Of a stretch of 24,804 bases of DNA, positions 23,928-24,804 are shown piece after piece (the first letter of the stretch is position 1; every line of letters starts with the position of its first letter). The stretch is from a virus. Under the pieces are notes generated by a model. It ran no database searches. It was given only the letters and a program-made list of their open reading frames with translations, and was not told the origin of the DNA. A program made the position numbers and the translations under genes. The stretch spans positions 1-24,804 of IMG/VR virus record IMGVR_UViG_3300041403_000450; one strand, written 5' to 3'.

Positions 23928-24339
23928 TGTGTTTGGTGAGGTATACGATGGCTTTAGCGAGCCTGAACACTTCCTCGTTCAGTAGCCCGATGGAGGTGTT
24001 GCAGTTGCTGCATAGGTAGCCGCGTATCTTGTTGGTGGCGTGACAATGATCTATGTGTAGCTTATCGGTTGCCTGGCAAATACCGCAGTAGGGCTCAGCG
24101 TTTAGTATTGCCCTATCCTCGTGGGTTAGATTGAAGCCATACTTGTGTTTGAAGTCTCTACAAGCCTGACACTCAGATGTGTGCCTCCATCTTTTTTCTC
24201 TGACAGACCACCTAGATGGGGCAGTCTCATACCCACAGTGCCTGCAGTTCAGGTACCTCTTAGTGGGTGTCTCCCCAATTTGCTCCGCTAACGACTTCGC
24301 ACTCAAGAGCGATTCGGAAGTTGAATTTGGTTTGGACAT
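23908..24339 (-). CDS. HNH / endonuclease VII-like nuclease overlapping DNA polymerase
   Basis: The 143-residue protein has the recombination endonuclease VII pattern: zinc cysteines 85/88 (YCGIC) and 110/113 (CSNCN), the catalytic LHIDHCHATNKIRGYLC segment (94-110), and the helix SIGLLNEE. Two more CxxC pairs, 32/35 and 57/60, suggest a second zinc site. Such genes are often free-standing homing endonucleases, but phages also use relatives as Holliday-junction resolvases. The only ATG in frame is at 24339, giving an 80-nt overlap with DNA polymerase; the first 25 residues, encoded in that overlap, look unconserved, and no Shine-Dalgarno is visible, so a later non-ATG start is possible. Confidence 0.88.
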   Translation of the reverse strand: MSKPNSTSESLLSAKSLAEQIGETPTKRYLNCRHCGYETAPSRWSVREKRWRHTSECQACRDFKHKYGFNLTHEDRAILNAEPYCGICQATDKLHIDHCHATNKIRGYLCSNCNTSIGLLNEEVFRLAKAIVYLTKHNDPPTD

Positions 24340-24804
24340 CAGTCATTGATTGGTGTAGGTACTTGGTGACATCTTCGAGATCCTTGGGGTCAACCGACAA
24401 CTGCACCTCGTCATGTACGAAAGCCATGTGCTGGACATCCATACCCTTGAAGTATCCGTTCATGTTGACCACCCAGTTCTTGCAGATGACAGCTCCAGCG
24501 CTTTGCAGTAGATAGTTCAGTGCAGCGTGTGGCTTCTTGATCCTGATGATGCGGCCATCCAGGCCCTTGAGTTGTCCGCTCTCAGCCTTACTGGACACAG
24601 CGTCCATCAGTTCCTTGAAACCTGTAAGACCGTCCATAACAGCCTTTCGGATAGCCTTACCACGAGAGACAGCCTTGGCCTTACTAGCGCCTGCTGCCAG
24701 GCCCAGCTTGGCGTTACCGCCGCCGTAGATCATGCAGTAGGTTACGGTCTTACCGTTCTTCCGATCGGTGCCGTAGATCTCTGCAAGCTTTGTGTGGATG
24801 TCTC
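24260..24804 (-). CDS. DNA polymerase, C-terminal 180 residues (family A, T7 gp5-like; cut by window edge)
   Basis: The frame is open through the window edge, so the exonuclease and most of the polymerase domain lie outside. The visible part begins DIHTKLAEIYGTDRKNGKTV then TYCMIYGGG, the O-helix: Arg14, Lys18 and Tyr22 of this fragment align with T7 Arg518, Lys522 and Tyr526 (E. coli Phe762 position is Tyr here). GLDGRIIRIKKPHAALN, LLQSAGAVICKNW and motif C FVHDEVQLS follow, and the C-terminus GANWGDTH matches T7 GPNWAICH, so the end is complete. A Tyr at position 762 is usually linked with strictly lytic phages. Confidence 0.97.
   Translation of the reverse strand, partial: DIHTKLAEIYGTDRKNGKTVTYCMIYGGGNAKLGLAAGASKAKAVSRGKAIRKAVMDGLTGFKELMDAVSSKAESGQLKGLDGRIIRIKKPHAALNYLLQSAGAVICKNWVVNMNGYFKGMDVQHMAFVHDEVQLSVDPKDLEDVTKYLHQSMTDVQTKFNFRIALECEVVSGANWGDTH

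Noticed and set aside
1-24804. CRISPR array, insertion sequence or integrase
   Set aside because: No regularly spaced repeats, transposase or recombinase motifs were seen on either strand.

Overview
This window reads as the replication-to-structure part of a T7-like podovirus (Autographiviridae-type), most likely a cyanophage of the marine Synechococcus/Prochlorococcus podovirus group. Gene order is the T7 order read on the minus strand, from high to low coordinates: DNA polymerase, exonuclease, portal, scaffold, capsid, tail tubular A and B, internal virion proteins, tail fibre. The cyanophage assignment rests on an inserted nucleotide module: an adenosylcobalamin-dependent (class II) ribonucleotide reductase, a flavin-dependent thymidylate synthase ThyX, a MazG-like pyrophosphohydrolase and a DUF3310/T7 gp1.7-like protein. 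These are known together in phages such as P60 and Syn5; the host itself is inferred. No photosynthesis gene, integrase, RNA polymerase or tRNA is visible here. Every supported gene is on the minus strand, and most neighbours overlap by a few bases.

Replication and nucleotide region (about 24804-19402): the C-terminal end of a family A DNA polymerase (cut by the window edge), an HNH/endonuclease VII-like gene overlapping its 3' end, a T7 gp6-like 5'-3' exonuclease, a small membrane protein, DUF3310, MazG, ThyX, a possible overlapping small gene, and class II RNR. Together these would recycle host DNA, make dNTPs and dTMP, and copy the phage genome.

Bridge and head region (19405-14068): three unrecognised proteins (60, 163 and 275 aa), portal, a 57-aa basic proline-rich protein, scaffold and major capsid protein. 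The largest intergenic gap (15079-15289) lies between scaffold and capsid; it holds two hairpins, a promoter-like sequence and a doubtful 25-codon ORF. A textbook intrinsic terminator lies directly after the capsid gene, in the position of T7 T-phi.

Tail and ejection region (14025-1): tail tubular A and B, a gp13-like GNAT-fold protein, a gp14-like protein, a 1100-aa gp15-like protein with a C-terminal transglycosylase plus a DD-peptidase-like domain, a 1766-aa gp16-like protein containing probable polyvalent-protein (LPD) domains, and the N-terminal part of the tail fibre.

The most notable points are the relocation of the wall-degrading domains to the gp15-like protein, the domain content of the giant gp16-like protein, a repeat-rich insertion in tail tubular B, several very small overlapping genes, and the two-hairpin layout between capsid and tail genes. 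I did not find convincing evidence for a wholly new system.
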